Below, one piece after another: positions 9,139-17,790 of a stretch of DNA of 22,325 nt. The notes under the pieces were generated by a model. That model worked only from the letters and a program-made list of their open reading frames with translations. It ran no database searches and had not been told where the DNA came from. The translations under genes and the position numbers were made by a program. The stretch covers positions 964,746-987,070 of the forward strand of contig BFEA01000370.1 in the NCBI GenBank assembly GCA_003427395.1, in the 5' to 3' direction. This DNA is from Chara braunii (taxonomy: Eukaryota > Streptophyta > Charophyceae > Charales > Characeae). How positions within the stretch are numbered: position 1 is the first letter of the stretch; every line of letters starts with the position of its first letter.

Positions 9139-9720
9139 TTCAGTACTCTCTACAGGTCTAAATGGCAGTAGGAACCTTGTGTTCGAATGTGTAGGTGTTT
9201 CTTTGATTAATTACCAAATAGCATTCTCTATTACTTTTGTCTTTTCAACTCTCATTACTAGTCAAGATTTGAAGCGTGGCCGGGAAATTCAACTCTGAAG
9301 GAGAAGACAATTATCAACTATTTGGTGTGCTCATGTCTTCATTTTATCAGTTGCTTGTTTGCTTACCGCTTGCCATAGACATGAATGCCAACTGAAAGGC
9401 CGGTGGCCAAGTGGGTGAATGGCTCTTGAATGTTCGGTTTAATGCATTTTTAATGCCCGTTACTTTTGTCTCAATGTAAACTGGAAATTTTGTGCATGAA
9501 TGTGTGAATGGTCCTCAACAACTTTGCGTAGTCGAACTTTCTTGCGCCTTTTCTTGTTACTTGTCATGGTTGTGGGTGTCAACTGGAACTTTTGTAGTTG
9601 AATATATGAATCGCTCTCGTCTACTTGGTGTGATCTACTACATGTTTTTCCCTGAGCAACTACATGTTACTCTTCTATAGGAACTTTGACTTGGAGTGTA
9701 TGTGGAGCTTCATCCATCCA
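9139..9720 (+). repeat. Degenerate tandem repeat, about 90-105 bp period
   Basis: The word AACTGGAA or a near match recurs at 9390, 9479, 9581 and 9679, each followed by TTTTGT, ATGAATGTGTGAAT or similar. Each is preceded by a GTTACTTTTGTC-like segment (9460, 9557 and 9645; weaker at 9230). Identity between units is low, so this is an old minisatellite. A 62-codon frame inside it is a shadow. Confidence 0.5.
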
Positions 9721-10440
9721 GTGTAAATAGCACCTTTCTTGCCAGCCTTATATCTTGTCGTTGGTCTTAGCTCAAGCAGTGGAAGTTTTCAAACAACGTA
9801 TACTGCTCTCCTTTAAGCGTTGATACTCATTTCTTTTTTTCTTTTTCGAAAACTTTTAGACAATGTAACTTACTTGGCCCTTGTTTATTTCTTCAATTGT
9901 AGACCGTCTTGTCGTAATTTCCATCAGGAAAGTGAAAGCAACATCAACGAACCAGCCCTTCGGAAACCTTTAGTCCGAGATTTCAGTTTAACTGGATAAG
10001 ATGAGAAAAGTCCTTGAGCTCATGGGAAGGGTTTTGTATTCGGTATGAAATTGGCACGTCTTTGAAAACATACTTCCAAATCGAGCGGCCCTGTTCGAAC
10101 TTTGGGGAAGTGATGTGATCTATCGTCGGGTGCTTTTGTACAAACCAGACGACCAGCCTCCGCCTCGAGTGAGTTGCTGCACATCACATGACCTTGTGTC
10201 TATTTTTTTTTGCCTTCCTCCTCAACTCCCTAGATGTCAACTCTCCTCATGCACCCCATTCCCCCGATCCTACCTTGGCGACCCCCATATAATTTTTTGA
10301 GGGACAACTTGATTCACAAAGGTCTGAGGATGCAACGGTACTCTTGCTTGGGCACACGATGCTAGTTTGCTAATACACTAGTCACAACATCTATATTCTA
10401 GATGCATTGCAACACAATTTATATTGTTGTCGTGTGCTTT
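9721..10440. other. Intergenic stretch, nothing recognised
   Basis: The longest open frame is a 61-codon plus-strand one at 10115-10300 without motifs. No repeat or RNA feature stands out. Confidence 0.4.
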
Positions 10441-10579
10441 ATTCCCCCCCCCAGCCCACACAACAGCTGCACATGTGTGCAACTATTCCACCCCTTCCCC
10501 ACCATGCAGCATCAGCTAGTTCACACTGCTACTTACGCCTCCNNNNNNNNNNNNNNNNNNNNNCCCCCCCCCCCCCCCT
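10441..10579. other. C-rich low-complexity stretch with a 21-base N gap
   Basis: A C run (10443-10452) is followed by pyrimidine-rich DNA, 21 Ns (10543-10563) and another C run (10564-10579). The gap is probably an unresolved homopolymer or strong secondary structure. Frames crossing it are meaningless. Confidence 0.85.
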
Positions 10580-10635
10580 CTTCCCCCGGCACATTGACAT
10601 GATCGCCATGTATAACCATAAGGCCGTGCAAGATG

Positions 10636-10714
10636 TTTTTTTTTTTTTTCTGAAGTAAGTTGCTCCGATCCATTCGTGGGGAGCGGCATGTGGTGGGGAA
10701 CCGGGCCCAATGTC
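10636..10714 (-). repeat. Poly(A)-tailed retroposon family, copy D (3' fragment)
   Basis: Read on the minus strand, GGGCCCGGTTCCCCACC and CCGCTCCCCACGAATGGAT match the family core (see the copy at 10892-11158). It is followed by 14 A residues (T run at 10636-10649 on the plus strand). It is the most diverged of the four copies. The peptide LPTN in the shared frame is kept. Confidence 0.55.
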
Positions 10715-10891
10715 CCCAAAAGACAAAAAAATTGTTGAGGTTGTGCAGATAGAAAATCCAAGGCAACCATATAAGAGACCGCCTGGCCCAGTCACTATAA
10801 TAGGAGACCAGCTGACTATTTTAACCCCCCCCCTGCTTGAGGGCTGTGCTACAACAGTGAGAGTGAAACTTGTTGATCAAGATCTTAGCAA

Positions 10892-11158
10892 AGGTTCCAA
10901 ATCTTGGTTCATGTGATTAATCTGATTAGACTGGGATGAGACAATAATGACCACAGCCTTAGGAAACACCAAACAACAATCTCAGTGTTACAAGACGTAT
11001 TAATGGGACGCTGGACCCTGTTTCCATCAGGTGCCGCTCCCCACCAATAGATGGAGCAGCCCAAAAGGTAAGCCCTCAATTTTGATGGTTCTCCTACCGC
11101 CGCCAGGATAGAGAGATATCACAAGGGCTATTCTCGCAAAAAAAAAAAAAAAAAAAAA
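10892..11158 (+). mobile_element. Poly(A)-tailed retroposon family, copy A, with possible target-site duplication
   Basis: The family core at 11005-11057 (GGGACGCTGGACCC, GTTTCC, CAGGTGC, GCTCCCCACCAATAGATG) is followed by variable sequence and a run of about 19-20 A at 11140-11158. AGATCTTAGCAA at 10880-10891 and AGATCTTACCAA at 11159-11170 flank the unit and differ at one base, which would fit a target-site duplication around a 267-bp insertion. The core can encode DAGPCFHQVPLPTN, shared with the other copies, so it may derive from a coding sequence. The duplication could be chance. Confidence 0.5.
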
Positions 11159-11170
11159 AGATCTTACCAA

Positions 11171-11303
11171 CTTAATGGTGGTTTGGCAACACATTGGTTG
11201 CCATTCGAAGAGCCCGTAGATCTAGGGGTTGCACTATTATCTTGGGTGGATCTGCAGGTGGCAGTTCCTCCAAGGAGGACAGTTCTCGTGTTTCTGAGAT
11301 GTG
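11171..11303 (-). other. Start of an unassigned minus-strand open frame
   Basis: A 96-codon minus-strand frame (11172-11462) crosses this interval and the tandem repeat beside it. It is uninterrupted and has a protein-like composition (HISETRELSSLEELPPADP), but I know no family for it. It might be an exon or element fragment. Confidence 0.25.
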
Positions 11304-11440
11304 CTTGGCTCTGCTTGCGAAGCTGTTCCCAACCTGTTCGTCAACCCTGTAGGGGATTTTCAAGGCCAAAATCACTAGGATCTTGGCTCTGCTTGCGAAG
11401 CTGTTCCCAACCTGTTCATCAACCCTGTAGGGGATTTTCC
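11304..11440. repeat. Direct repeat with 88-bp period
   Basis: CTTGGCTCTGCTTGCGAAGC, continuing through GTTCCCAACCTGTTC and CAACCCTGTAGGGGATTTT, occurs at 11304 and again at 11392. The two copies differ at about one base over roughly 60. On the minus strand both encode KIPYRVDEQVGNSFASRAK, and the clearest difference (GAC/GAT) is silent. The duplication is recent relative to the other repeats here. Confidence 0.9.
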
Positions 11441-11464
11441 AAGCGGCAAAGGTACTGGTCATTT

Positions 11465-12445
11465 AAAAGGGGTTGTACACTACATTTTCGACTTTGTTTT
11501 TTCAACTTTCGACATAATTATGTCGGCGTCGTCTTTGCTGGGGTATTCGTGGGTTGCTTTGCGACAGATGGTATTATGAGCTCGCATTCTTTTTTTGCGA
11601 TTTTGGAAAATATCCTTGTACTTCGTGTGAATTTTCAATTTTAGTAGAAAAAAAAAAGAATCGATGTAGAATTTTTGTGCGGCATAGCGAGCGCACTTGG
11701 AATTTTGTTTCGGATTTTAAAATTTGAAATTAGTCGCAAAAAATAGGTGCAACTGTCACTGGTATTTCACGTAACTATTTTGGTGCCTGTGCGTTTTTCG
11801 GAAATGCATTTCTGCCCCCCCACTATTGCATGTAATATTTCTTGTACCCTTTTTTCTCCCTTTTCGTGTCTCCCACGACAGAAGCGTGACGGTCTTCTTC
11901 TCCATCTCTTCGCACCTTCTCTAACCTCCTTTCCCGCCATTGTCTACACTCTGGAGGATCTTGCCGATCCCAAATGACCATAGAAATCGGACCATGACGT
12001 GTCTCTTTACCATGTTGCTTTTAACTGTCAGATGTTTCATTGTCTGTTCATTAACACAAGTATCTTTAGGGGATATAGGTAAAAACAGATTTTTTGTTGG
12101 CGAATTTGAGGTTAATAAACTCTTTTAACTCTTGGATTATTCAAGGTGTGAAGGTCATCACAGTATCGGAATGTGCGTTGCAATAAGTGATTTGCTTTAT
12201 GGGCCGTTTTTTCTGATGAATTGATATTCATATTTAAAAATATATATATTGCACCATACGGAGGACCAGCCGAACCCCATAGAGATGCCCATGATCTGCT
12301 TCCAAATGTCGCGGGTGGCTATAATTGTTGGGGTAATTTTTAAATGTCACGGGTGGGGATCGACTGCCCATTCACATTCTGAGGTGACATCATTTTGGTT
12401 AAGGTACACGTTGCTCGCAAGGTTTGCATTTTTGCTAATTTTGTT
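11465..12445. other. Intergenic stretch, no gene recognised
   Basis: Short plus-strand frames (62-86 codons) lack motifs. AT content rises toward 12250, where there is a short ATATAT run. No repeat is evident. Confidence 0.4.
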
Positions 12446-12787
12446 TCAGACAGTTGTGAATACGAAATTTGTGAAAATTTTAATTCCCTTTGACAAACCA
12501 TCTTCATAATTGTTTGGTTTGGATAGTTTCATAGCATCTAGTGATTTCAACGGAAAAGATACGTTTGCTGCCAGGTTGCAAATGTAATGTGCAGTAAAAT
12601 GGATAGGCCACCAATATAGTACTTCGATTCTGATCAAGTTTTTTGTTTTTGCGGTCATGTCCCCGCAATGTTTCTTTACCATCTGTACAACGACTTCAAA
12701 AATAGTCGCAGCGAGATCAGCGGGGGACGTGAGAATGATTGTAGCGGCATTTGTGAGCCATATGAAGCAGTTCCTTTGTTTTTTCAT
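12446..12787 (-). pseudogene. Possible hAT-type transposase remnant
   Basis: A 113-codon minus-strand frame reads VVVQMVKKHCGDM, then IEVLYWWPIHFTAHYICNL, then GIKIFTNFVF. The order recalls the central part of plant hAT transposases, where a VVQxVTDN segment is followed by a WTPCAAHC.NL segment and then a K(K)I..FI.. segment. The catalytic Asp of the TDN position is not kept, and no Cys follows the Pro. The start of the frame lies inside a 179-bp tandem duplication. This is a resemblance judged by eye; a chance frame is possible. Confidence 0.25.
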
Positions 12788-13040
12788 GAGTTGCGAAGAG
12801 ATATGGACGTATGAGGTACAAAATGATTACACATGTTGTATCGATTGTTTTTTTTTGTGTGTGTGTCTATGACTTCAAAAATAGTCACAGCGAGATCAGC
12901 GGGGGACCTGAAATTTTGTAGCGGCAATTGTGAGCCATATGAAGCAGTTCTTTTGTTTTTTCATGCGTGGCAAAGAGATTTGGACGTATGAGGTACAAAA
13001 TGATTACATATGTTGTATCGATTGCTTTTTGTGTCTACGA
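12692..13040. repeat. Tandem duplication, 179-bp period
   Basis: GACTTCAAAAATAGTC starts at 12692 and again at 12871. The whole units align, including CAGCGAGATCAGCGGGGGAC, GTGAGCCATATGAAGCAGTT and ATGAGGTACAAAATGATTAC, with few differences. Small indels lie in the T/GT runs at the unit end. Two copies only. The duplication includes the 5' part of the possible transposase remnant. Confidence 0.93.
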
Positions 13041-13728
13041 GTGTTATGGTATTGGATTTGCATGAATGCATGGGTCGTTGAGTGGTTGCAAATATAACTT
13101 CCTCTTTTCTTTTTTTGTGGAATGAATATGGATATTTCACATTACACTCTTCCGCTTGCAAGAAGGACATACGTGGCTCTTACCTCTTTTAAAGCGCACG
13201 AGTATTGGGGCTCACTTGATCTTTCAAGTGGAATGAATGTTATTCTTCCTTGATTATTTTCTTTTGATCGCTTGATATTTTGCATAGAATGAAATGCATT
13301 TCTGTTCTCTCTCTAAAAGAATGTTGGATGCATAATGTTTATTCTCGTGGTCGGCTTATGTGGATGCCATCTACGCCGAGTTGTGTGATTATTTAGGATC
13401 TTGGCTTAAAAAAAAAAATCTGGCCTTGGATGGTAATCAATAAATTCCTCTTCGTACATCGTCATTAAAAGTAGCCTTGAAAGTTTCGCCAAAAGTTTTT
13501 TGACTAATAAAACAAAACCCACAAAACTAAAAGCTATTAGAATTTCTTGCGCTACAGGGACATTTGCGCAATTGAGTCGGAAGACAGCTCATTGGCAAGT
13601 GGAATCAAATGCCTCCGGGTGAAAAAAATGGAATCAGGGATCCCAAGAGTGCACGTTAGACCCCCTGGGGTTGGAGTGCACCCATCCCTGGGTCCGTCTG
13701 GGCCTTGGCCACTTGACTCTTGTCCTTC
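13041..13728. other. Intergenic stretch, nothing recognised
   Basis: Open frames here are short or end in the T run at 13729. GGGTCCGTCTGGGCC-type GC-rich sequence precedes that T run. No feature is supported. Confidence 0.4.
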
Positions 13729-13938
13729 TTTTTTTTTTTTTTTTAAGTAATCATCGTTCAGGGCCAGGTCATCTACCCCTTGGGTGGNAAGAGCCCCAGA
13801 GGGTGGAAGCCGCCAAGGTTCCGATGGCTCCTTTCTTATTGGTGGGGAGCTGCACCTGCTGGAAACCGGGTCCAGCATCCCTTCCAATGGAAACAACATC
13901 AGGTAACTTCTCAAAGTTCACAAACCGCCATCGAAGGG

Positions 13939-13946
<8 letters not shown>
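13729..13946 (-). mobile_element. Poly(A)-tailed retroposon family, copy B
   Basis: On the minus strand the family core (13900 down to 13827: GATGCTGGACCCGGTTTCC, CAGGTGC, GCTCCCCACCAATAAG) is followed by about 80 bases and a tail of 16 A (T run 13729-13744). Upstream the similarity to copy C extends through CGGTTT...GATGT.GTTTCC. The frame encodes FVNFEKLPDVV and GPGFQQVQLPTN. One N at 13788 lies inside. It abuts a 30-base A run at its 5' side. Confidence 0.6.

Positions 13947-13976
<30 letters not shown>
13947..13976 (+). repeat. Poly(A) run, 30 bases
   Basis: An uninterrupted A run directly next to copy B but on the opposite strand from its tail. It may be the tail of another, plus-strand retroposon into which copy B inserted, or simple homopolymer expansion. 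Confidence 0.9.
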
Positions 13977-13978
<2 letters not shown>

Positions 13979-14655
13979 ACACAAACTCTGTGGGCTATCA
14001 GCAACAAAATGGGAACTCTTCACCCCATGGCACCTGAAATGAGTTCGCATCTAGTCCCGCTACCCACTGTACCCAGACTTGTAACAGCCAATTCTGAGGA
14101 TCATTGAGTGCTGCCTTTAGTTTGACAATCGAGGCTAGCCCCTAGATAATGAACAGCATAACCTGAGCAAGCCTATCCTTTTGGCACTGCCCTATCACAC
14201 AGACGCATCTAAGTCCACACCCACAGTTCAAGCACGGCACGTTCAACTCCATTGGAGTCCCGCCGCCGTCTCCTGGCTTTTCGAAAAAATCGTTCCTGAA
14301 GACTGATCCTCGCTGTCACTGACTCTCACATTCCTTCCTGCTGCTCCGCTTCATCACTTGCCGTTCCTTACCGTTTCGGGACTCGAACACTCGTGTGCTC
14401 GGCTGAGGTTCAAACACTTGCCTGCCTTCAACCTCTGCTGGCCCTGGTGTTCAGCCCGCTGTCTCTTCCCGCTTTCCTTCTTCCCCCTTGTTCAAGAAAC
14501 CACCTTACATACTCTCGCTGCGAGTACCACTCCCTTCCATCTTCTCACTTGCTGCCATAGATTTTGAACTGTCGACCTTTGGATGAAGCTCCACATCCAG
14601 CACAGATAATTGCTCATGAAGTTCTCGTTCCTGTATAGCCGGCCTAGCGATGTAA
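13977..14655. other. Intergenic stretch, nothing recognised
   Basis: CT-rich words and motif-free frames only. Several CTTCC and TGCTG words recur between 14330 and 14560, suggesting degraded low-complexity DNA. Confidence 0.35.
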
Positions 14656-14682
14656 CAAAACAACAACAACAACAACAACAAC
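14656..14682 (+). repeat. (CAA)n microsatellite
   Basis: About seven CAA units follow AACAAAA. On the plus strand this comes right after TGTAAC, a layout seen at 3' ends of some non-LTR retrotransposons, but no element body can be recognised upstream. Confidence 0.9.
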
Positions 14683-15364
14683 GTATTTGCAGCTCTTCGC
14701 CCTCCAAGCGTCCTCTCGTGGCTACTTTCTTCCACTGACAGTCTCATTGCCTGCCATGATGCTGAAGCCCTCGCCCTTCGGATTCCACCCGAGTTCAACC
14801 GCCGGTAGCCCCAATCATGGCCGGTCTTCCATATTGAGCAGGGTTCGAAAACCTTCCTGAAGCTCACTTGTCTCCACCGTCGAAGATCATCCGTGCTTGT
14901 TCGTTCCCCACTAAGGCGTTAAACGCCCGAGTCCTTTCCCATGGCCCGTCTTCCCTTGGCCGCCGCCTTTCAAAGTGTTTTACTTTTACACTCTTCCACT
15001 TGCACCCCCTTCCGGCCTCGACTGTGCTCTCCCCTGGGACCCCGGGACTTCACCCAAGCCTACCCGCCTGCTCTACTTCTACTGTCCTTCATCTGCTTGG
15101 CCCAAGCGTTCATCCACCCTATCTCCCCATTCCTAATGTCACGGTTCCGCTAGCTGCACAGTTAGTCCAAACTCACTCACCTCTGAGAAGCCCCTACTGT
15201 CCTGATTGCTTGTCGCTCACATTCAGAGATGTGTATGTCCGAAATCCGGACTTCCCCCAGTCCTACTCGTCATCAACGAGGTGTTCCATCGGAAGGACGC
15301 TGCTTCCCAGCGTTCTTCGTTTCAAGCTTGTTCTGGATTGTTCTGTTGGTCCGCGTAGGCTCTC
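14683..15364. other. Pyrimidine-rich intergenic stretch
   Basis: The plus strand is rich in C and T throughout. A 191-codon plus-strand frame (14868-15443), dominated by Ser, Pro and Leu, results from that composition. It lacks a domain, so I do not call it a gene. Confidence 0.45.
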
Positions 15365-15458
15365 AGGGCAATCAATGCTGGGAGACCCCATAGCCACCAT
15401 CTTCATAGAGTCTGCTCAGTCAATCCCCTGTTGTGCAGGGTAATCAATGCTGGCAGAC
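15365..15458 (+). repeat. Short direct repeat, 72-bp spacing
   Basis: AGGGCAATCAATGCTGGGAG at 15365 and AGGGTAATCAATGCTGGCAG at 15437 differ at two of 22 bases counting the shared AC that follows. They may be a small tandem duplication lying just before retroposon copy C. Confidence 0.7.
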
Positions 15459-15482
15459 TTCACACGGTTTTTCACCTTCGTA

Positions 15483-15621
15483 AGATGTTTCCTTTCAAGG
15501 GACGATGGACCCGTTTTCCAGCAGGTGATGCTCCCCACTAAAAGATGGAGCCTCTCCCCAGGTCTTAGTGGTGTCTGCTCTTACCAGCAGCACTAACACT
15601 GGTGGGGGAGTTAAAAAAAAA
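15483..15621 (+). mobile_element. Poly(A)-tailed retroposon family, copy C
   Basis: GATGTTTCC, then GGGACGATGGACCCGTTTTCC, CAGCAGGTGATGC and TCCCCACTAAAAGATGGAGC match copies A and B. A short A tail follows at 15613-15621. The frame GPVFQQVMLPTK matches the peptide of copy B. Similarity to copy B extends upstream to about 15460. Confidence 0.6.
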
Positions 15622-15689
15622 GGTAACATCTTTCTTTGACGGTTCAAAGGTCTTCGTTATGCCCACCGCCACTGCTTTCAAAAACCTCC

Positions 15690-15800
15690 ATCAGATACGG
15701 ACAGGCTCTTGTCTACTCGTGCTCGACCCAAGCTCGGATTGACAGCTGAAAGAACGCGTCTCTCCCAGTGCTAAGCGCTCTGGGCTATGGCGCTGAGCCC
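15690..15800 (-). mobile_element. Candidate tRNA-derived retroposon head
   Basis: On the minus strand TAGCCCAGAGC (15787-15777) matches an RNA polymerase III A box (TRGCNNAG). GGGTCGAGCAC (from 15729) resembles a B box (GGTTCGANNCC) about 47 bases later, roughly class II tRNA spacing. I could not build an acceptor stem, so it is not a functional tRNA. A SINE head is the best guess. Downstream on that strand it runs into copy C's tail region. Confidence 0.35.
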
Positions 15801-15829
15801 CACGCCTACGAAACCCTAAACAGGATAGC

Positions 15830-16484
15830 GCGCGCGTCACGGGAGCAGAGCGCTGCGGCGCCGGCATCCCACTTCGTCCGTTTTTAACTTGCATGATTTC
15901 GATCCTTGTTTGTTTTGCACTCATTGTTTGATGATTGTCATAATGAATCATGATTGAAAAAAAAAACTAAAAAAAAATGCTGTTTGTCATTACGATGAGC
16001 GAAGGGAGTAGGAATACTAGGGGCGGAAAATAGGAAAAAAAGGAATACTTTGGGGTGGGGTTGGGCGAAGGAATACTATGGAAATAAAATAAGAAAAATT
16101 TGGAAATGTGCATGATGTCTCTTGGCAGGGATTGGTCCTTGACTTTGGTAGGGATTTGTGTCTGGCTGAGATTTGTTGGTCTTGGTCCCTGGTTGAGTTT
16201 CTTTGCTACTTTGGCTTATTTGTGTATAGAGTGCCATAATCACAAACTCCACAAGATCTTCACGCGATACCAGGAGCAGCACTGCTTAAAAAACCCTAGA
16301 GCCCCCATTTCCTCCATGTGCTCCAAAAGAGCAGCCTGTAGGAATGACACCCGCAGCAAACGCTCTCGGAGCCTCCTCGTGATGATACTGTGGTCAAAAC
16401 TCCGAACATACATTCCCACGCCAAAAAAAACGTGCGGCCACCCACAAGCGTTCCTTCATTGAAAAGACAGCCCATGCACTAAAA
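15830..16484. other. Intergenic stretch, nothing recognised
   Basis: Purine-rich sequence at 15950-16100 and overlapping motif-free frames around 16076-16462. No gene is supported. Confidence 0.4.
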
Positions 16485-16632
16485 CAGGTTCCATGCGGCT
16501 AAGGAATTAGGCCATGAGTAGTTTTCATAAATTGAATTGAATTGAATTCAATGGTTTTTCCTATAGATATTGTCTCAAAATAGTAAAATACAAAATTGTT
16601 GCAAGCATCCATACTCAGGTTCCATGCGGCTA
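16485..16632. repeat. Perfect 17-bp direct repeat flanking a 114-bp AT-rich segment
   Basis: CAGGTTCCATGCGGCTA occurs at 16485-16501 and identically at 16616-16632. The 114 bases between are AT-rich, unlike the flanks, and contain (TTGAA)n and the palindrome ATTGAATTCAAT (16541-16552). This looks like an insertion with a target-site duplication, or excision and repair products. The insert has no tRNA-like boxes or poly(A) end that I can see. Confidence 0.6.
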
Positions 16633-16653
16633 TGGCCGCCAAGCCTCACTCAG

Positions 16654-16660
<7 letters not shown>

Positions 16661-16728
<68 letters not shown>
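16661..16728 (+). repeat. (CT)34 microsatellite
   Basis: Thirty-four uninterrupted CT units. The strands are strictly purine or pyrimidine, so the tract can form triplex DNA. It is likely hypervariable in length. Confidence 0.99.
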
Positions 16729-16731
<3 letters not shown>

Positions 16732-17429
16732 AGGTAATGGTCACCGGTCCCCCAGGGCCCGTCGGCAATTGCCGCAATTGGCGGTTCAGGAAGTCACCGG
16801 GCCTTCCTTGGATGCTGCTGCTAAATTTAGACTGGGACTTGACCTTTTCCTGTCGGGTGCAGGACCTGCCGGATTCTGCCGAGGTAAGACACCTAATGCC
16901 TCAAGGCTTGAATCGGCATTTCAGCCACTCGGCCTGCTGGTCTGACGATAGTACATGGGACCGGGATCACTGGGACTCCGGGACCAGGATACGGGACTTG
17001 ACTGAGACATGATATCCTTTCAAAGAAAAACGACAAACATTTAAGGAGAATAAACGAAAGAAATAGAGGAAGGCAACAGAACACCAAGGACCACGACATT
17101 GTCAACATCGCATCTGACTCACTGGGAAGCAGAACATCCAAGCTCGTAAAACAGGGCGGCTGAGGTTCTTGAAAAAAAAAAGACAAGACAAGACAAGACA
17201 AGAAAAAAAAAGAAATGGGGAGGTTACACAGCACATATGTTTCATGACCGACTTTACATTTCAGATACCCATCATAGGCTGACGACTTAAGCACTGTCTG
17301 CAAGTTGCTCGCCTTGGAGGTGATGCAAGCTTGAGTTGTTGAACGTAACGCTGCTGCTGCCAAAAAGGGACGGATGATCCATTGCCTGGCCGTGTGGCAA
17401 CTGCCTCTCTGTCTCCCAGATTCTGAAAA
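16729..17429. other. Intergenic stretch with a small microsatellite
   Basis: Contains a perfect 12-base palindrome CGGCAATTGCCG (16763-16774) and four AGACA units (17181-17202) between two A runs. Open frames here lack domains. Nothing else is supported. Confidence 0.5.
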
Positions 17430-17525
17430 TGGACCCATTAAACAGCTCATCCGTCTGAAGAGGGTATTACGGTACACACATGTAAGTGTTAGCAGACCTA
17501 AGTTCGAATCCTGATGGAATCCGAT
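17430..17525 (+). mobile_element. Candidate tRNA-derived SINE with a GAAA tail
   Basis: AGTTCGAATCC at 17501-17511 is close to a perfect B box, and CAGCTCATCCGT at 17443-17454 resembles a weaker A box about 50 bases upstream. Just after the B box the sequence enters a long (GAAA)n tract, a typical 3' tail form for SINEs. No good acceptor stem or anticodon arm can be drawn, so a working tRNA gene is unlikely. Confidence 0.45.
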
Positions 17526-17527
17526 AA

Positions 17528-17570
<43 letters not shown>

Positions 17571-17673
17571 GAAGAAAGAAAGGAAGAATGAAAGAAAAAC
17601 AAAGAAAAACAAAGAAAAACAAAAAAAGAAAGAAAAAGAGGGAAAGAAAGAAAAAGAAAGAAGGAAAGAGAGC
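17526..17673 (+). repeat. (GAAA)n and related purine tract
   Basis: About 13 GAAA units are followed by interrupted variants (GGAA, AAACAAAG, AAAAAG). The whole 148-base stretch is almost free of T. Minus-strand frames crossing it give artificial Phe/Ser/Leu repeats. Confidence 0.97.
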
Positions 17674-17790
17674 ACAGAAAAGGAAATGGATCATTCAGGA
17701 AAGCACAGAATCATCACCCAGCTCCCTCATCATCAGCAGCAGCCGCTGGACCATTCGTCAGCGAAAGGGCAGCTGCTAAAGAATGGGAAA
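17674..17790. other. Short spacer
   Basis: Unique sequence between the GAAA tract and the SINE-like array. It includes three CATCA/CAGCA-type words but no feature I can support. Confidence 0.4.

Noticed and set aside
10402-10795. Open frames crossing the N gap
   Set aside because: They depend on unknown bases and homopolymer C runs, so their translations carry no information.
11140-11159. Polyadenylation site of a gene or processed pseudogene
   Set aside because: The A run follows a repeat core present in three other places, so a retroposon tail is the simpler reading.
14868-15443. 191-codon plus-strand frame
   Set aside because: Pyrimidine-rich DNA gives Ser/Pro/Leu-rich sequence with few stops. 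No domain, no supporting context.
17430-17525. Functional tRNA gene
   Set aside because: The B box is good but no acceptor stem pairing or proper anticodon arm can be drawn, and the 3' end runs into a microsatellite.
16893-17694. Minus-strand 260-codon frame rich in FLSF repeats
   Set aside because: The repeats are the translation of the GAAA microsatellite. The rest has no recognisable motif and covers the SINE-like sequence.
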